A stretch of DNA of 64,000 bases, from assembly GCF_021287045.1 (NCBI RefSeq), contig NZ_JAJTBG010000008.1:1-64000 (forward strand), given 5' to 3'. Below are positions 1-8,883 of the stretch, one piece after another. Source of the stretch: Oryzomicrobium sp. (GTDB lineage: Bacteria; Pseudomonadota; Gammaproteobacteria; Burkholderiales; Rhodocyclaceae). A program made the translations under genes and the position numbers. The notes under the pieces are model-generated. The model saw only the letters and a list, made by a program, of their open reading frames with translations, ran no database searches and was not told the origin of the DNA. Position 1 is the stretch's first letter. The number at the start of each line of letters is the position of its first letter.

Positions 1-52
1 CCGCCCCCAGAACCGCCGCCTTGCGTACTACTAGTTTGCTGGTCTCGCTCAT
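1..52 (-). CDS. 3-hydroxyacyl-CoA dehydrogenase, N-terminus only (runs off left edge)
   Basis: Reading leftward from ATG at 52, the visible codons give MSETSKLVVRKAAVLGA and then leave the window. A short polar leader followed by R-K-x-A-V-L-G-A is how NAD-binding 3-hydroxyacyl-CoA dehydrogenases of the FadB type begin, the GAG being the first part of the GxGxxG dinucleotide loop. It is last in a run of same-strand beta-oxidation genes, downstream of the FadL porin, which supports the call. Only 17 residues are visible, so whether it is a single-domain enzyme or a bifunctional FadB-like protein cannot be told. Confidence 0.6.
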   Translation of the reverse strand, partial: MSETSKLVVRKAAVLGA

Positions 53-79
53 GGTCTTGTCTTCTTGTCGGTATCGAGG

Positions 80-116
80 CCGCGACCGGCCCGGAAACGT
101 CCCGGGCAGGTCGCGG
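80..116 (-). terminator. Strong hairpin between fadL-like gene and the next dehydrogenase gene
   Basis: CCGCGACC (80-87) pairs with GGTCGCGG (109-116) and GCCCGG (89-94) pairs with CCGGGC (102-107), leaving one internal mismatch and a 7-nt loop. No T-tract follows on either strand. It is either a weak or Rho-assisted terminator, or a stabilising or attenuating hairpin between two genes of the same transcript. Confidence 0.4.
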
Positions 117-135
117 TGTGTTGCAGGAGGACGGC

Positions 136-1428
136 TTAGAACTTGATCGAGTACTGAGCCCCGAAGATGTAGGCGCTGTCCTTGTAGGTGCCAACGACAT
201 TCCCCCGGTTGTCGGAGGACTGGTTGTTGTTGATCTTGGCGTCCGGCACCAACAGGTAGGCAAAGCCCACGTCCACCGCCTGGTCCTTGGCCGGCTTCCA
301 CTGGGCGCCGATCGAGAACCAGGTGCGGTCGTTGTCCGGCAGGGAGGCCAGGCGGGTATCCGCCCCCTTGACCGGGGTCTGGTCGTAGGCGATGCCGAAC
401 TTCAGCTTCCAGGCGTCGTTGACCTTGTAGTTAGCGCCGAGAGCAACGCGCCAGGCGTCCTTGAACTCGGTGTGCAGCACTTGAGCGACACCGCTAGGCT
501 GGGCCGCTAAAGAATTCGACAGCACATTGAGCTGCTTGATGGACGACCAGCGGGTCAGGGAGATATCGCCAAGCATCTCCCAGCGGTCGGACAGGGCCTG
601 GGTGACGGAGACGATGAAGGTATCCGGCAGGGTCACACTGACCTTGGCGCTACCGTTGGCGGCAGCAACGCCGCTGCTCAGATTACCTTCCACCTCATGC
701 TTGACCTGGGAACGATAGGACACCCCAACCTTAGTGCTCGGCGACAGGGTGAACAGGGCCCCCACGTTCCAGCCCCAGGCCCAGTCGTCGGCCTTCAGAG
801 TCACGAATTGTGTGCCCAGATAGGAAAGTCCCCCAAACGCAATATTATTCTGGGGGACCACTCGGCGGACGTACTCAACATCCAACTTCTGGTAGCTCAC
901 ACCCGCGCCAAGCGAAACCAACTCGTTGACCTTCCAGGAGATCGACGGGTTGATGTTGATGGTCTTGACGTCGAACTTGATGGATTGGGCCGAGCCCATC
1001 CAATCCGGGCTGTACTCAGTCTTCAGGCCAAAGGGGGCACCCAGGCCGAGGCCGACGGAAATATCCTTGGTGACACCGTAGGCCATGTAGGCGTTGGGCA
1101 CCCAGCCGGTATCACCAGCGTCGCCACCGTTCGAGCCCTGAGCGGGCTGACCACCCAAACCTTTGGAGCCCTCGTTGCTGAACTTGTAGCTCGGCGTGAT
1201 CGCGTTGAAGCCCACCGAAACCGACACCCCCTGGCCCAGGGCACTCATGGCCGCCGGGTTGTAATACTGCACCGAGGCGTTTTCCGCATTGGCCGCAGAG
1301 CCGGCGTAGGCGTTGCCCAGGCCGCTGGCGTTCTGCTCCAGAAGTTGGAAACCCGAAGCACCGGCATAGCCGGAGGACAGGGCGAGAATGGCGGCCGGGA
1401 TGGCGCGCAAAGCAGTCCCTCTTTTCAT
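136..1428 (-). CDS. fadL: Outer-membrane long-chain fatty acid transporter, FadL/OmpP1/TodX family
   Basis: The 430-residue product starts with a signal peptide (MKRGTALRA then a hydrophobic stretch to about residue 24). The mature N-terminus SGFQLLEQNASGLGNAYAG is the hallmark of FadL-family porins: the N-terminal plug of a 14-strand beta-barrel that admits long-chain fatty acids or other hydrophobic molecules through the outer membrane. The family NPAAM motif follows (YYNPAAMSALG, about residues 56-66). The protein ends with a beta-strand closing in Phe, typical of outer-membrane barrels. A good Shine-Dalgarno (AGGAGA) lies about 8 nt before the ATG. The gene sits among beta-oxidation genes, which fits uptake of the substrate they degrade. 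Confidence 0.9.
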   Translation of the reverse strand: MKRGTALRAIPAAILALSSGYAGASGFQLLEQNASGLGNAYAGSAANAENASVQYYNPAAMSALGQGVSVSVGFNAITPSYKFSNEGSKGLGGQPAQGSNGGDAGDTGWVPNAYMAYGVTKDISVGLGLGAPFGLKTEYSPDWMGSAQSIKFDVKTININPSISWKVNELVSLGAGVSYQKLDVEYVRRVVPQNNIAFGGLSYLGTQFVTLKADDWAWGWNVGALFTLSPSTKVGVSYRSQVKHEVEGNLSSGVAAANGSAKVSVTLPDTFIVSVTQALSDRWEMLGDISLTRWSSIKQLNVLSNSLAAQPSGVAQVLHTEFKDAWRVALGANYKVNDAWKLKFGIAYDQTPVKGADTRLASLPDNDRTWFSIGAQWKPAKDQAVDVGFAYLLVPDAKINNNQSSDNRGNVVGTYKDSAYIFGAQYSIKF

Positions 1429-1553
1429 AAGTAAAGTCTCCTCTTTTGATGATGATTGGTTTTGGTGCTTATGGGCGGGGAGCGGGCCCCCCGGGCTTTC
1501 GCCCGCCGGCGGGTGCCGGCGGGATGAAACGGGTTACGACAGGCTGGCCGCGG

Positions 1554-1958
1554 TCATGCCTCCTGGACTGGCGGCAGGGGCCGCTTGTTGCCATCGATGT
1601 CGATGGCGACGTAGGTCAGGGTGGCCTCGGTGACCTTCACCGTGACCGGGGCGGACGGGTTGCGCTCGGCATAGACCTCCACATCCACCGTGATCGAGGT
1701 GGTGCCTTCGCGCACGATGCGGGTGTAGAAACTGACCACGTCCCCTACCGAAATGGGCTGCTTGAACTGAAAGGCGTTCACCGACACAGTGGCGACCCGT
1801 CCCTTGGCGCGGCGCATGGCGACGATGCCGCCGGCCATGTCGACGCGAGCCATTACCCAGCCGCCGAAAATGTCGCCGTTCTGGTTCAGGTCGGCGGGCA
1901 TGGGCACCACCCGCAGGGCGGGCTGGCGGTTAGGCAGGAGGACGGGATCGTTGGACAT
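1554..1958 (-). CDS. Acyl-CoA thioesterase, YciA-like hotdog protein
   Basis: The start was placed at ATG 1958, giving 134 residues. The frame stays open further upstream but overlaps the preceding gene and has no family similarity there. The product is a single hotdog domain: PMPADLNQNGDIFGGWVMAR (about residues 19-38) contains the N-x-x-G-D-I-F-G-G-W signature in which the Asn/Asp residues hydrolyse the acyl-CoA thioester. VEVYAERN and the late strand TEATLTYVAID complete the fold. Such enzymes release free acid and CoA, and here may relieve CoA trapping during beta-oxidation. It lies 25 bp after the FadJ-like gene and before fadL, so it is probably cotranscribed. Confidence 0.88.
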   Translation of the reverse strand: MSNDPVLLPNRQPALRVVPMPADLNQNGDIFGGWVMARVDMAGGIVAMRRAKGRVATVSVNAFQFKQPISVGDVVSFYTRIVREGTTSITVDVEVYAERNPSAPVTVKVTEATLTYVAIDIDGNKRPLPPVQEA

Positions 1959-1983
1959 TTGGGGCTCCGTTGGGCTGGCGCCG

Positions 1984-3969
1984 TCAGCTCCGGGCCGCGG
2001 AACGGATGGAAGTCGCGGACTGGTTTGCGGCGCCCTGGTTGGCGTAATTGAGGGGCCCGCCGGTGAAAGGCGCGAACCCCGTGCCAAATATAACGCCGGC
2101 GTCAGCCAAGTCCGCATCGGCCACGATGCCGTCATCGACCAGTTGTTGCGTTTTCGCCAACAAAGGCGCTACCAGCCGCTCGGCCAGGGCGGCCGGAATG
2201 GCGCCGGCCGTGCCCTTGGCCGGCTTGCCACTAGAAAAATCGTAGAAGCCGCGGCCACTCTTCTTGCCCAGGTTGCCGGCGGCCACCTTGTCGGCCAGGC
2301 AACGCGGCGGTTCCACGTTGCCGCCGGCACCGGCGGCCAAGGTCTTGCCCGCCGCCATGGCGATGTCCAGACCCACGGTGTCGGCCAACTCGATGGGGCC
2401 CATCGGCATGCCGAAGGCTTCCATGGCCGCATCCACGGTTTCCGGGGCGATACCTTCATCGACGCAGCGCATGGCTTCGAGCATGTAGGGGGCCAGCACC
2501 GCGTTCACCAGGAAGCCCGGGGCGCTCTTCACCGGCAAGGGCAACTTGTCGATCTGCTTGACGAAGGCGCAGGCGTTGCGGAAGGCCGTGCCTTCGGTGC
2601 CGCCGGCCTCCACCACCTCCACCAGGGGCATCATCGGCACCGGGTTGAAGAAGTGGATGCCCACCAGCCGCTCGGGCTGCTTCAGCACCGTGCGCAGGTC
2701 CTCGATCTTCAGGCTGGAGGTGTTGGTGGCGAGCACGGCCTCTGGCTTCATGCGCGCTTCCTGGCTCTTCAGCAGGGCGTGCTTGGCATCCAGGTTTTCG
2801 AAGATGGCCTCGATCACCACGTCGGCGTGGGCGGCCCCGGCGCCAGTCGGATCGGGAATCAGGCGGTCCATGGCGGAGCGCACCAGCAGCTTGTCCTTGA
2901 GGCGGCGCTGGAACAGTTTCTTCGCCCGGGCGATGGCCGGGGCGATACGGGACAGCTCCTGGTCCTGCAAGGTGACGGTGATGCCCTTCAGGGCAGCCAC
3001 GGCGGCGATGTCGCCGCCCATCACCCCGGCGCCGACCACGTGCAGGCGCTGGGCCTTGAAGGCGCCATCCTTGCCGAAGCCCTTGAGGCGCTCCTGGAGG
3101 TGGAACACCCGCACCAGGTTCTTGGCCGTGTCGTTGCCGGTGATGCGCGCCATGACCTCGGGGGCGGCCAGGGCGTTGCCGTTGTGGTGCTGCCAGAAAT
3201 CGATGATGGCGTAGGGGGCCGGGTAGTGTTCGGGGCGGGCCTTCTTCGCCACCTGCTTGCGTGCGCCGTTGGCCACCACGCTCTTCAGCGGGCCGTTGAG
3301 CAGGCGGGCCATGAAGGGCAGGCACCGGGCCGGCTTGCCGGACAGCACCAGGCCCCGGGCGGCGTTGTGCATCACCCGGGGGGCGACGCACTCGTCGGCC
3401 AGGCCCAGGCGCTTGGCCTTCTTGGCATCCACATTGCGGCCGGTGAGCATCATGTCCAGGGCCACCTGGGGGCCCACCAGGGCCGGCAGGCGCTTCATGC
3501 CGCCCCAGCCGGGGAAGATGCCAAGCATGACCTCGGGCAGGGCGAACTTGGTGCCCGGCTCATCCACCGCCACCCGGTAGCGGCAGGCCATGGCCAGTTC
3601 CAGGCCGCCGCCCAGGCAGTGGCCGCGCACCAGGGCCAAGGTCGGATAGGGCACGGCGGCGAGGCGCTCGAAGACGTTCCAGCCCAGGGCGACGAAGCCC
3701 TTGGTGGCTTCCAGGGAGGCCAGAGCGGTGAATTCGCCGATGTCGGCGCCGGCGACGAAGCCGGCACTCTTGCCCGAGGCGATGATCAGGGCCTTGGGGC
3801 GCTGGCCGTCGAGGTGGGTGAGCAAGCGGTCGAGCTCTTCAAGCACGGCCTTGGACAGGGTGTTGGCGGATTCGCCGGCCCGGTCCAGGGTGGCCCAGGC
3901 GATGCCGGCGTCGTCGGTGCGCAGTTGCCAGTGGGTCAGCTGGTGCGTGTTCAGGTCGTTCATGTTCAT
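1984..3969 (-). CDS. fadJ: Bifunctional enoyl-CoA hydratase / 3-hydroxyacyl-CoA dehydrogenase, FadJ-like
   Basis: About 660 residues. The N-terminal crotonase domain carries the oxyanion-hole segments SAGFVAGADIGEF and GHCLGGGLELAMACRYR with the catalytic Glu region ALPEVMLGIFPGWGG. The middle has a Rossmann NAD site (VVGAGVMGGDIAAVAALKG). The C-terminal dehydrogenase part has NTSSL and GIHFFNPVPMMPLVEVV. The enzyme performs hydration and NAD-dependent oxidation in beta-oxidation and partners with the thiolase encoded two genes upstream. The start is uncertain: ATGs at 3969 and 3963 and a TTG at 4011 (overlapping the DegV stop) are in frame, none with a clear Shine-Dalgarno. Confidence 0.9.
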   Translation of the reverse strand: MNMNDLNTHQLTHWQLRTDDAGIAWATLDRAGESANTLSKAVLEELDRLLTHLDGQRPKALIIASGKSAGFVAGADIGEFTALASLEATKGFVALGWNVFERLAAVPYPTLALVRGHCLGGGLELAMACRYRVAVDEPGTKFALPEVMLGIFPGWGGMKRLPALVGPQVALDMMLTGRNVDAKKAKRLGLADECVAPRVMHNAARGLVLSGKPARCLPFMARLLNGPLKSVVANGARKQVAKKARPEHYPAPYAIIDFWQHHNGNALAAPEVMARITGNDTAKNLVRVFHLQERLKGFGKDGAFKAQRLHVVGAGVMGGDIAAVAALKGITVTLQDQELSRIAPAIARAKKLFQRRLKDKLLVRSAMDRLIPDPTGAGAAHADVVIEAIFENLDAKHALLKSQEARMKPEAVLATNTSSLKIEDLRTVLKQPERLVGIHFFNPVPMMPLVEVVEAGGTEGTAFRNACAFVKQIDKLPLPVKSAPGFLVNAVLAPYMLEAMRCVDEGIAPETVDAAMEAFGMPMGPIELADTVGLDIAMAAGKTLAAGAGGNVEPPRCLADKVAAGNLGKKSGRGFYDFSSGKPAKGTAGAIPAALAERLVAPLLAKTQQLVDDGIVADADLADAGVIFGTGFAPFTGGPLNYANQGAANQSATSIRSAARS

Positions 3970-4007
3970 GGTCGCGGAGGAATTCTGGAAGTCTGTGAAT
4001 GGCGCGC

Positions 4008-4979
4008 TCAATGCACGGCGCCGGTCTGGGCAGCCGGAGCAGCGCTGCTGACGAAGGCCAGGGACACGGCGCCGGGGCCGACGTTGATCGCCGCCGTGGC
4101 GCTCATCGGCGCCACCAGCAACTGCACGTCCTTGTCCCGGGCGGCCTTAGCCAGCTCGCCGTAGCCGGGCAGGTCGGGCACCGCATCCAGGTCGCCGCCG
4201 TAGCTCAGGCAGACGAAGGGGGCTTCGAGGCCGGTGCGGATCTGGTGGATGGCGTTGTCGAACATCCGCTCCACGCCGCTCTCAAAGCCGCGCACCTTGG
4301 CCACCGGCCCGGTCTCGTCCATGTGACAGTGCAGGATCGGCTTGACGTCGAGCATCGAGCCCAGGGCGTAGGCCCCCCAGGTGACGCTCTTGTCGCCCTT
4401 CTTCTGGGCGCGCTTGAAGATGTGGAACAGGTCGGTGGGCACCAGGTAGGTGTGGGTGCCCGCCACCAGCTTCTGCAAGCGGTCGCCGATCTCGCTGGGG
4501 GTCTTGCCGGCGGCCACCAGGCGGGCCAGCTCGGCCACCTGCACCGCCTGGCCGGTGAACATGTTGCGCGACGAGGCCACCGCCAGGCCGAAGCGCTCCG
4601 GCAGGCCGGCGGCGCGGCGTACGTCCTTGTACTTGGCCAGGATGGTGCGGGAGGCCCGGGTGGCGTTGTCGAAGATGGGGCTGCGCTTGGCGGTGATGGT
4701 CAGGCAGTAGACGAAATCGAAGTCGAGGGCGAGCCGTTCCAAGAACAGGCGCTCGATCTGCTCGACGGTGTAAGGGATGGACTCGGCGAAATCCTCGTCG
4801 CGCTTGTCCAGGTACTTGCGGTAGAACTCCTGGGTCGCCTGGGGGTCCCGCTTGTCCTCGACGATGCGCCCGCCCACGCGCAGGGCGATGGGCAGCACCA
4901 CGATGCTGTGGGCGTCGAGAAAGTCCCGGGGCAGGTCGCAGCAGGAATCCACCACGATGCCGATCCTGAGCTTGGCCAT
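4008..4979 (-). CDS. DegV family fatty-acid-binding protein
   Basis: Starting at ATG 4979 the 323-residue product opens MAKLRIGIVVDSCCDLP, the DegV signature in which a Ser/Thr near the first strand binds a fatty acid carboxylate. ADLFH-like and GAVSLAF segments near the C-terminus complete the two-domain EDD fold. In Gram-positive bacteria DegV/FakB proteins present fatty acids to a kinase. In proteobacteria the role is not established, but the position between thiolase and FadJ-like genes points to fatty-acid binding or handover. The frame is open upstream inside the thiolase gene and that part is not used. Confidence 0.85.
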   Translation of the reverse strand: MAKLRIGIVVDSCCDLPRDFLDAHSIVVLPIALRVGGRIVEDKRDPQATQEFYRKYLDKRDEDFAESIPYTVEQIERLFLERLALDFDFVYCLTITAKRSPIFDNATRASRTILAKYKDVRRAAGLPERFGLAVASSRNMFTGQAVQVAELARLVAAGKTPSEIGDRLQKLVAGTHTYLVPTDLFHIFKRAQKKGDKSVTWGAYALGSMLDVKPILHCHMDETGPVAKVRGFESGVERMFDNAIHQIRTGLEAPFVCLSYGGDLDAVPDLPGYGELAKAARDKDVQLLVAPMSATAAINVGPGAVSLAFVSSAAPAAQTGAVH

Positions 4980-5001
4980 GGCCGTCGTCCCGGGATGGGG
5001 C

Positions 5002-6309
5002 TCAGAGAGTTTCCACCAGCATGGCGCCGCCCTGGCCGCCGCCGATGCAGATCGAGGCGATGCCGCGCCGCTTGCCCTGGCGGCGCAACACGTGCAGCAG
5101 GTGCAGGACGATGCGCGCCCCGGAGGCCCCCACCGGGTGCCCCAGGGCCACGGCGCCGCCGTCCACGTTGAGGCGGGCGGCATCGAGCGTGCCCAGGGGC
5201 TCATCCAGCCCCAGCTCGTCGCGGCAATAGGCGGGGTCGGCCCAGGCGCGCTGGCAGGCCAGCACCTGGGCGGCGAAGGCTTCGTTGATTTCCCAGGCAT
5301 CCAGGTCGTTGAGGCCCAGGCCGTGGCGTTGCAGGATCGGCGTGGCGGCATGGACCGGGCCCAGGCCCATCTGGGCGGGGTCGAGACCGGCCCACTGGCT
5401 GTCGCTGATCTTGCCCAGGGGGTCGAGCTTCCAGCGCTCTACCGCCGCCTCGGAGGCGAGCAGCAGCCAGGCGGCGCCGTCGGTGACCTGGGAGCTGTTG
5501 CCGGCGGTGACGTTGCCGTACTTGCGGTCGAACACCGGGCGCAGCTTCTTCAGGTTGTCCACCGACGAGTCGGGGCGCACGCCGTCGTCCTCGGGGTAGA
5601 GATTGCCCTCGCCGTCCACCAGGGGAACGATCTCGCCCATATGGCCGGCGGCCCGGGCGGCCACGGCGCGGCGGTGGGATTCCACCGCGAAGGCGTCCAT
5701 GTCGGCGCGGGTGATGCCGAAACGGAAGGCCAGGTTCTCGGCGGTCTGGCCCATGGTCAGGCCCAGCACCGGGTCGGTGAGGCCCTTCAACAGGCCGATC
5801 ACCGGCGCCAGGTAGCCGAGTTTGAAGTTGCGCAGGGCGGCCAGCTTCTGCCCGGCGGTCTTGGTGGCATACCAGCGCGACAGCCACACCACCATCTGTT
5901 CGGAAAAGAGCAGGGGCGCCCGGGACAGGGCATCGACGCCGCCGGCCAGGACCAGCTCGGAACGGCCCGACTGGATGTTGGCGATGGCCGAATCCAGGGC
6001 CTGCATGCCCGAGGCGCAGTTGCGCATCACCGTCCAGCCCGGCACCCGGTCGCCGCAGCCGAGGCGCAGCGCCACCATGCGGCCGATGTTGGCCTCATCC
6101 GCCGACGGGGCGGCGCAGCCCAGCACCACTTCCGACAGGTCGGAGGGCAGAAAGGGCTGGCGAGCCAGCAGGGTGCGGCCGGCCTGGGTGGCCAGGTCCG
6201 AGGCCCAGAAGGGGCCGGGGGCGTTGCGCGCCTTGAGGAAGGGGGTGCGGGCCCCGTCCACCACGTAGACGGGCTGGAAGGTCCGGGATTGCTGGGCTTG
6301 CTCGATCAC
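5002..6309 (-). CDS. fadI: Acetyl-CoA C-acyltransferase (3-ketoacyl-CoA thiolase), FadA/FadI-like
   Basis: The 435-residue thiolase has the active-site Cys in MRNCASGMQALDSAI (about residue 97). It also has the C-terminal NVDGGAVALGHPVGASGAR and the second catalytic Cys in ASICIGGGQGGAMLVETL. It cleaves 3-ketoacyl-CoA with CoA to give acetyl-CoA. The start is GTG at 6309, supported by a full AGGAGG (complement of 6317-6322) 7 nt upstream. It forms a functional pair with the FadJ-like enzyme, although DegV is interposed. The length matches trifunctional-complex beta subunits (about 430 residues). Confidence 0.92.
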   Translation of the reverse strand: MIEQAQQSRTFQPVYVVDGARTPFLKARNAPGPFWASDLATQAGRTLLARQPFLPSDLSEVVLGCAAPSADEANIGRMVALRLGCGDRVPGWTVMRNCASGMQALDSAIANIQSGRSELVLAGGVDALSRAPLLFSEQMVVWLSRWYATKTAGQKLAALRNFKLGYLAPVIGLLKGLTDPVLGLTMGQTAENLAFRFGITRADMDAFAVESHRRAVAARAAGHMGEIVPLVDGEGNLYPEDDGVRPDSSVDNLKKLRPVFDRKYGNVTAGNSSQVTDGAAWLLLASEAAVERWKLDPLGKISDSQWAGLDPAQMGLGPVHAATPILQRHGLGLNDLDAWEINEAFAAQVLACQRAWADPAYCRDELGLDEPLGTLDAARLNVDGGAVALGHPVGASGARIVLHLLHVLRRQGKRRGIASICIGGGQGGAMLVETL

Positions 6310-6439
6310 GCTGTCTCCTCCTGCTGCATTCTGTCGGGGCCGCCGTGCACCCAGGTGCTGGGCGCCCTCGCCGGCCGGGCTCTTGGCACGGCCCGGTCCG
6401 GTGAGGTGCGGCGGATTCTGCGGTTGCGTCGCTTACTGT

Positions 6440-8806
6440 TTAGGCGGCCTTCTTTTCCGCCGGCTGGGCGGCACCGGCCACGCCCAGATCGAAGGGGAAG
6501 TCGTCCACCCGGATGACGATGTCGCGCAGGTGGTTGCGGCGCTTGACCACGTCGTACTCGGCGGCACTGATGACCTTGGCCTCGAAGGCGGCGTGGGCGA
6601 TGTCGCGCACGTTAGCCAGCGGGTTGTTATCGAAGCGCCCGGCTTTCTCGGCCTCGCGGATCTTGGCTTCCACCGCCTCGGCGGCAAGGGTCGCCTCCAG
6701 AGCCAATTCGATGGCGCCCACCGGGTCTTCCTCGCGGCGATCGACGAAGGTGTCGGAGGCCAGGCGCTCCCGGGCGGCCGAGGGGTTGATCAGCAGCTTG
6801 GCGACCTGGTGGCCGACGTCGTCGGACGGCACCACGTAGGGGTGGCCCAGGGGGAAGATGATGCGGTTGAGGAACCAGGCCACCAGCTTGTTCGGGTAGT
6901 TGGCGATGACGCCGTCGAAGGCTTCCTGGGCCTGGTACATGGCGTCCCACACCGCCCAATGCACCAGGGGCAGGTCGTCCTTCTGGCGGCCTTCGTCCTG
7001 GAAGCGCTTGAGGGTGGCGGAGATCAGGTACATCTGGGAGAGGATGTCGCCGAGGCGGGCCGACAGCTTCTCGCGCCGCTTCAGGCCGCCGCCCAGCACC
7101 AGCATCGACACGTCGGCGAGGAAAGCGAAAGCCGAGGAGAAGCGGGTGAGCTGCTGGTAGTAGCGCTTCACTTCCGGCGCCACGTCCGCATTCACGCCGA
7201 CGAAGTGGCTGCCGGTCAGGCCCATGCCCAGGGCGCGCAGGCCGTTCTTGATGGTGTAGCCGACGTGGCCGAACAAGGCCTTGTCGAAGTCCAGCAGGCC
7301 GGCCGCCGCATTCGGGTTCTGGGCGGCACGCATTTCGGCGAGCACGTAGGGATGGCAGCGGATGGCGCCCTGGCCGAACAGGATCAGGCTACGGGTGAGG
7401 ATGTTGGCGCCTTCCACGGTGATGCCGATGGGAATCTGCTGATAGGCGCGGCCGAGGAAGTTGGAGGGCCCGAGGCAGATGCCCTTGCCGCCGATCACGT
7501 CCATGCCGTCGTTGACCACTTTGCGGGCCCGTTCGGTGACGTGGTACTTGGCGATGGCGGAGACCACGGAGGGTTTCTCGCCCAGATCCACAGCCCCGGC
7601 GGTCATGGTGCGGGTGGCGTCCACCAGATAGGTGTAGGCGCCGATGCGGGTCAGGGCCTCTTCGACGCCCTCGAACTTGCCCACGGCCATTTTGAACTGG
7701 CTGCGCACCCGGGCGTAACCGCCCACGGCGCGGGCCGTCATCTTGGCCATGCCGGTGTTGGAGGACGGCAGGGAGATGGAGCGGCCGGCGGCCAGGCACT
7801 CCATCAGCATGCGCCAGCCCTGGCCGACCATGGCCGGGCCACCGATGATGAAGTCCAGGGGCATGAACACGTCCTTGCCCCGGGTCGGGCCGTTCATGAA
7901 CACGGCGTTGAGCGGGAAGTGGCGGCGGCCCACGTCCACACCCGGGTGGTCATGGGGAACCAGGGCGCAGGTGATGCCGATGTCTTTCTTGTCGCCGAGC
8001 AGGCCGTCCGGATCGTAGAGACGGAAGGCCAGGCCGAGGATGGTGCACACCGGGGCCAGGGTGATGTAGCGCTTGTCCCAGGTGACGCGCATGCCGAGCA
8101 CTTCCTTGCCCTGCCAGGTGCCCTTGCAGACCACGCCGAAGTCGGGGATCGAGGCGGCGTCGGAGCCGGCCCAGGGGGAGGTCAGGGCGAAGGCCGGCAC
8201 TTCCAGGCCCTTGGCCAGGCGCGGCAGGTAGTGGTTCTTCTGCTCTTCGGTACCGTAGTGCAGCAGCAGCTCGGCCGGGCCCAGGGAGTTGGGCACCATC
8301 ACCGACACGGCCAGGGCCGAGGAGCGGGTGGACAGCTTGGTCATCACCTGGGAGTGGGCGTAGGCCGAATAGCCCAGGCCACCGTACTTCTTGGGAATGA
8401 TCAGGCCGAGGAAGCCCTTGTCCTTGATGTACTGCCAGGTCTCGGCGTCCAGGTCATAACGATGGTGCGACACATCCCAGTCGTTGGTCATGCGGCAGGC
8501 GGTCTCCACCTCGTTGTCGAGGAAGGAGCGCTCTTCGGCCGTCAGCACCGGCTTGGGGTAGGCGTGCATCTTCTTCCAGTCGGGCTTGCCGCGGAACAGA
8601 TCGCCTTCCCACCACACGGTGCCCGCCTCCAGGGCCTCCCGCTCGGTGTCGGACATGGAGGGGAGGATGCGCTTGTAGATCCCAAAAAGAGGCCGGCTGA
8701 TCAGCGCCCGCCGCAGGGGACGGATGCTGATCAGCGCGACAAAAGCCAGCAGTACTCCGAGGAGTACCAGTGTTACCGCTGGCAGAGGGATGACCGAATT
8801 CGTCAT
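6440..8806 (-). CDS. fadE: Membrane-associated acyl-CoA dehydrogenase, FadE type
   Basis: 788 residues, close to E. coli FadE (814) and longer than soluble acyl-CoA dehydrogenases. A single hydrophobic segment near the N-terminus (VTLVLLGVLLAFVALISI) should anchor it in the inner membrane. The flavoprotein core has PKKYGGLGYSAYAHSQV, FALTSPWAGSDAASIPD and VIGGKGICLGPSNFLGRAYQ. It catalyses the first oxidation of beta-oxidation, passing electrons through ETF or the membrane to quinone. ATG at 8806 was chosen because GGAGA sits 5 nt upstream; a TTG four codons earlier has no such site. It is the first enzyme gene after the TetR regulator. Confidence 0.92.
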   Translation of the reverse strand: MTNSVIPLPAVTLVLLGVLLAFVALISIRPLRRALISRPLFGIYKRILPSMSDTEREALEAGTVWWEGDLFRGKPDWKKMHAYPKPVLTAEERSFLDNEVETACRMTNDWDVSHHRYDLDAETWQYIKDKGFLGLIIPKKYGGLGYSAYAHSQVMTKLSTRSSALAVSVMVPNSLGPAELLLHYGTEEQKNHYLPRLAKGLEVPAFALTSPWAGSDAASIPDFGVVCKGTWQGKEVLGMRVTWDKRYITLAPVCTILGLAFRLYDPDGLLGDKKDIGITCALVPHDHPGVDVGRRHFPLNAVFMNGPTRGKDVFMPLDFIIGGPAMVGQGWRMLMECLAAGRSISLPSSNTGMAKMTARAVGGYARVRSQFKMAVGKFEGVEEALTRIGAYTYLVDATRTMTAGAVDLGEKPSVVSAIAKYHVTERARKVVNDGMDVIGGKGICLGPSNFLGRAYQQIPIGITVEGANILTRSLILFGQGAIRCHPYVLAEMRAAQNPNAAAGLLDFDKALFGHVGYTIKNGLRALGMGLTGSHFVGVNADVAPEVKRYYQQLTRFSSAFAFLADVSMLVLGGGLKRREKLSARLGDILSQMYLISATLKRFQDEGRQKDDLPLVHWAVWDAMYQAQEAFDGVIANYPNKLVAWFLNRIIFPLGHPYVVPSDDVGHQVAKLLINPSAARERLASDTFVDRREEDPVGAIELALEATLAAEAVEAKIREAEKAGRFDNNPLANVRDIAHAAFEAKVISAAEYDVVKRRNHLRDIVIRVDDFPFDLGVAGAAQPAEKKAA

Positions 8807-8883
8807 GGCTGTCTCCAATTCGTGGTCTTGGCCGGTGTCCGGCTCTGTTAGGTGAAGGTGGGGGTCAGGCGGAAGCGGGCCGG

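Noticed and set aside
1789-4164. Very long open frame on the plus strand opposite the FadJ-like gene
   Set aside because: It is a GC-rich shadow of the minus-strand coding sequence: low-complexity His/Gly/Gln/Ala-rich translation with no domain, and the opposite strand has clear enzyme motifs. Similar frames at 6383-8851 (plus), 19787-22000 (minus) and 31511-33343 (minus) were rejected for the same reason.
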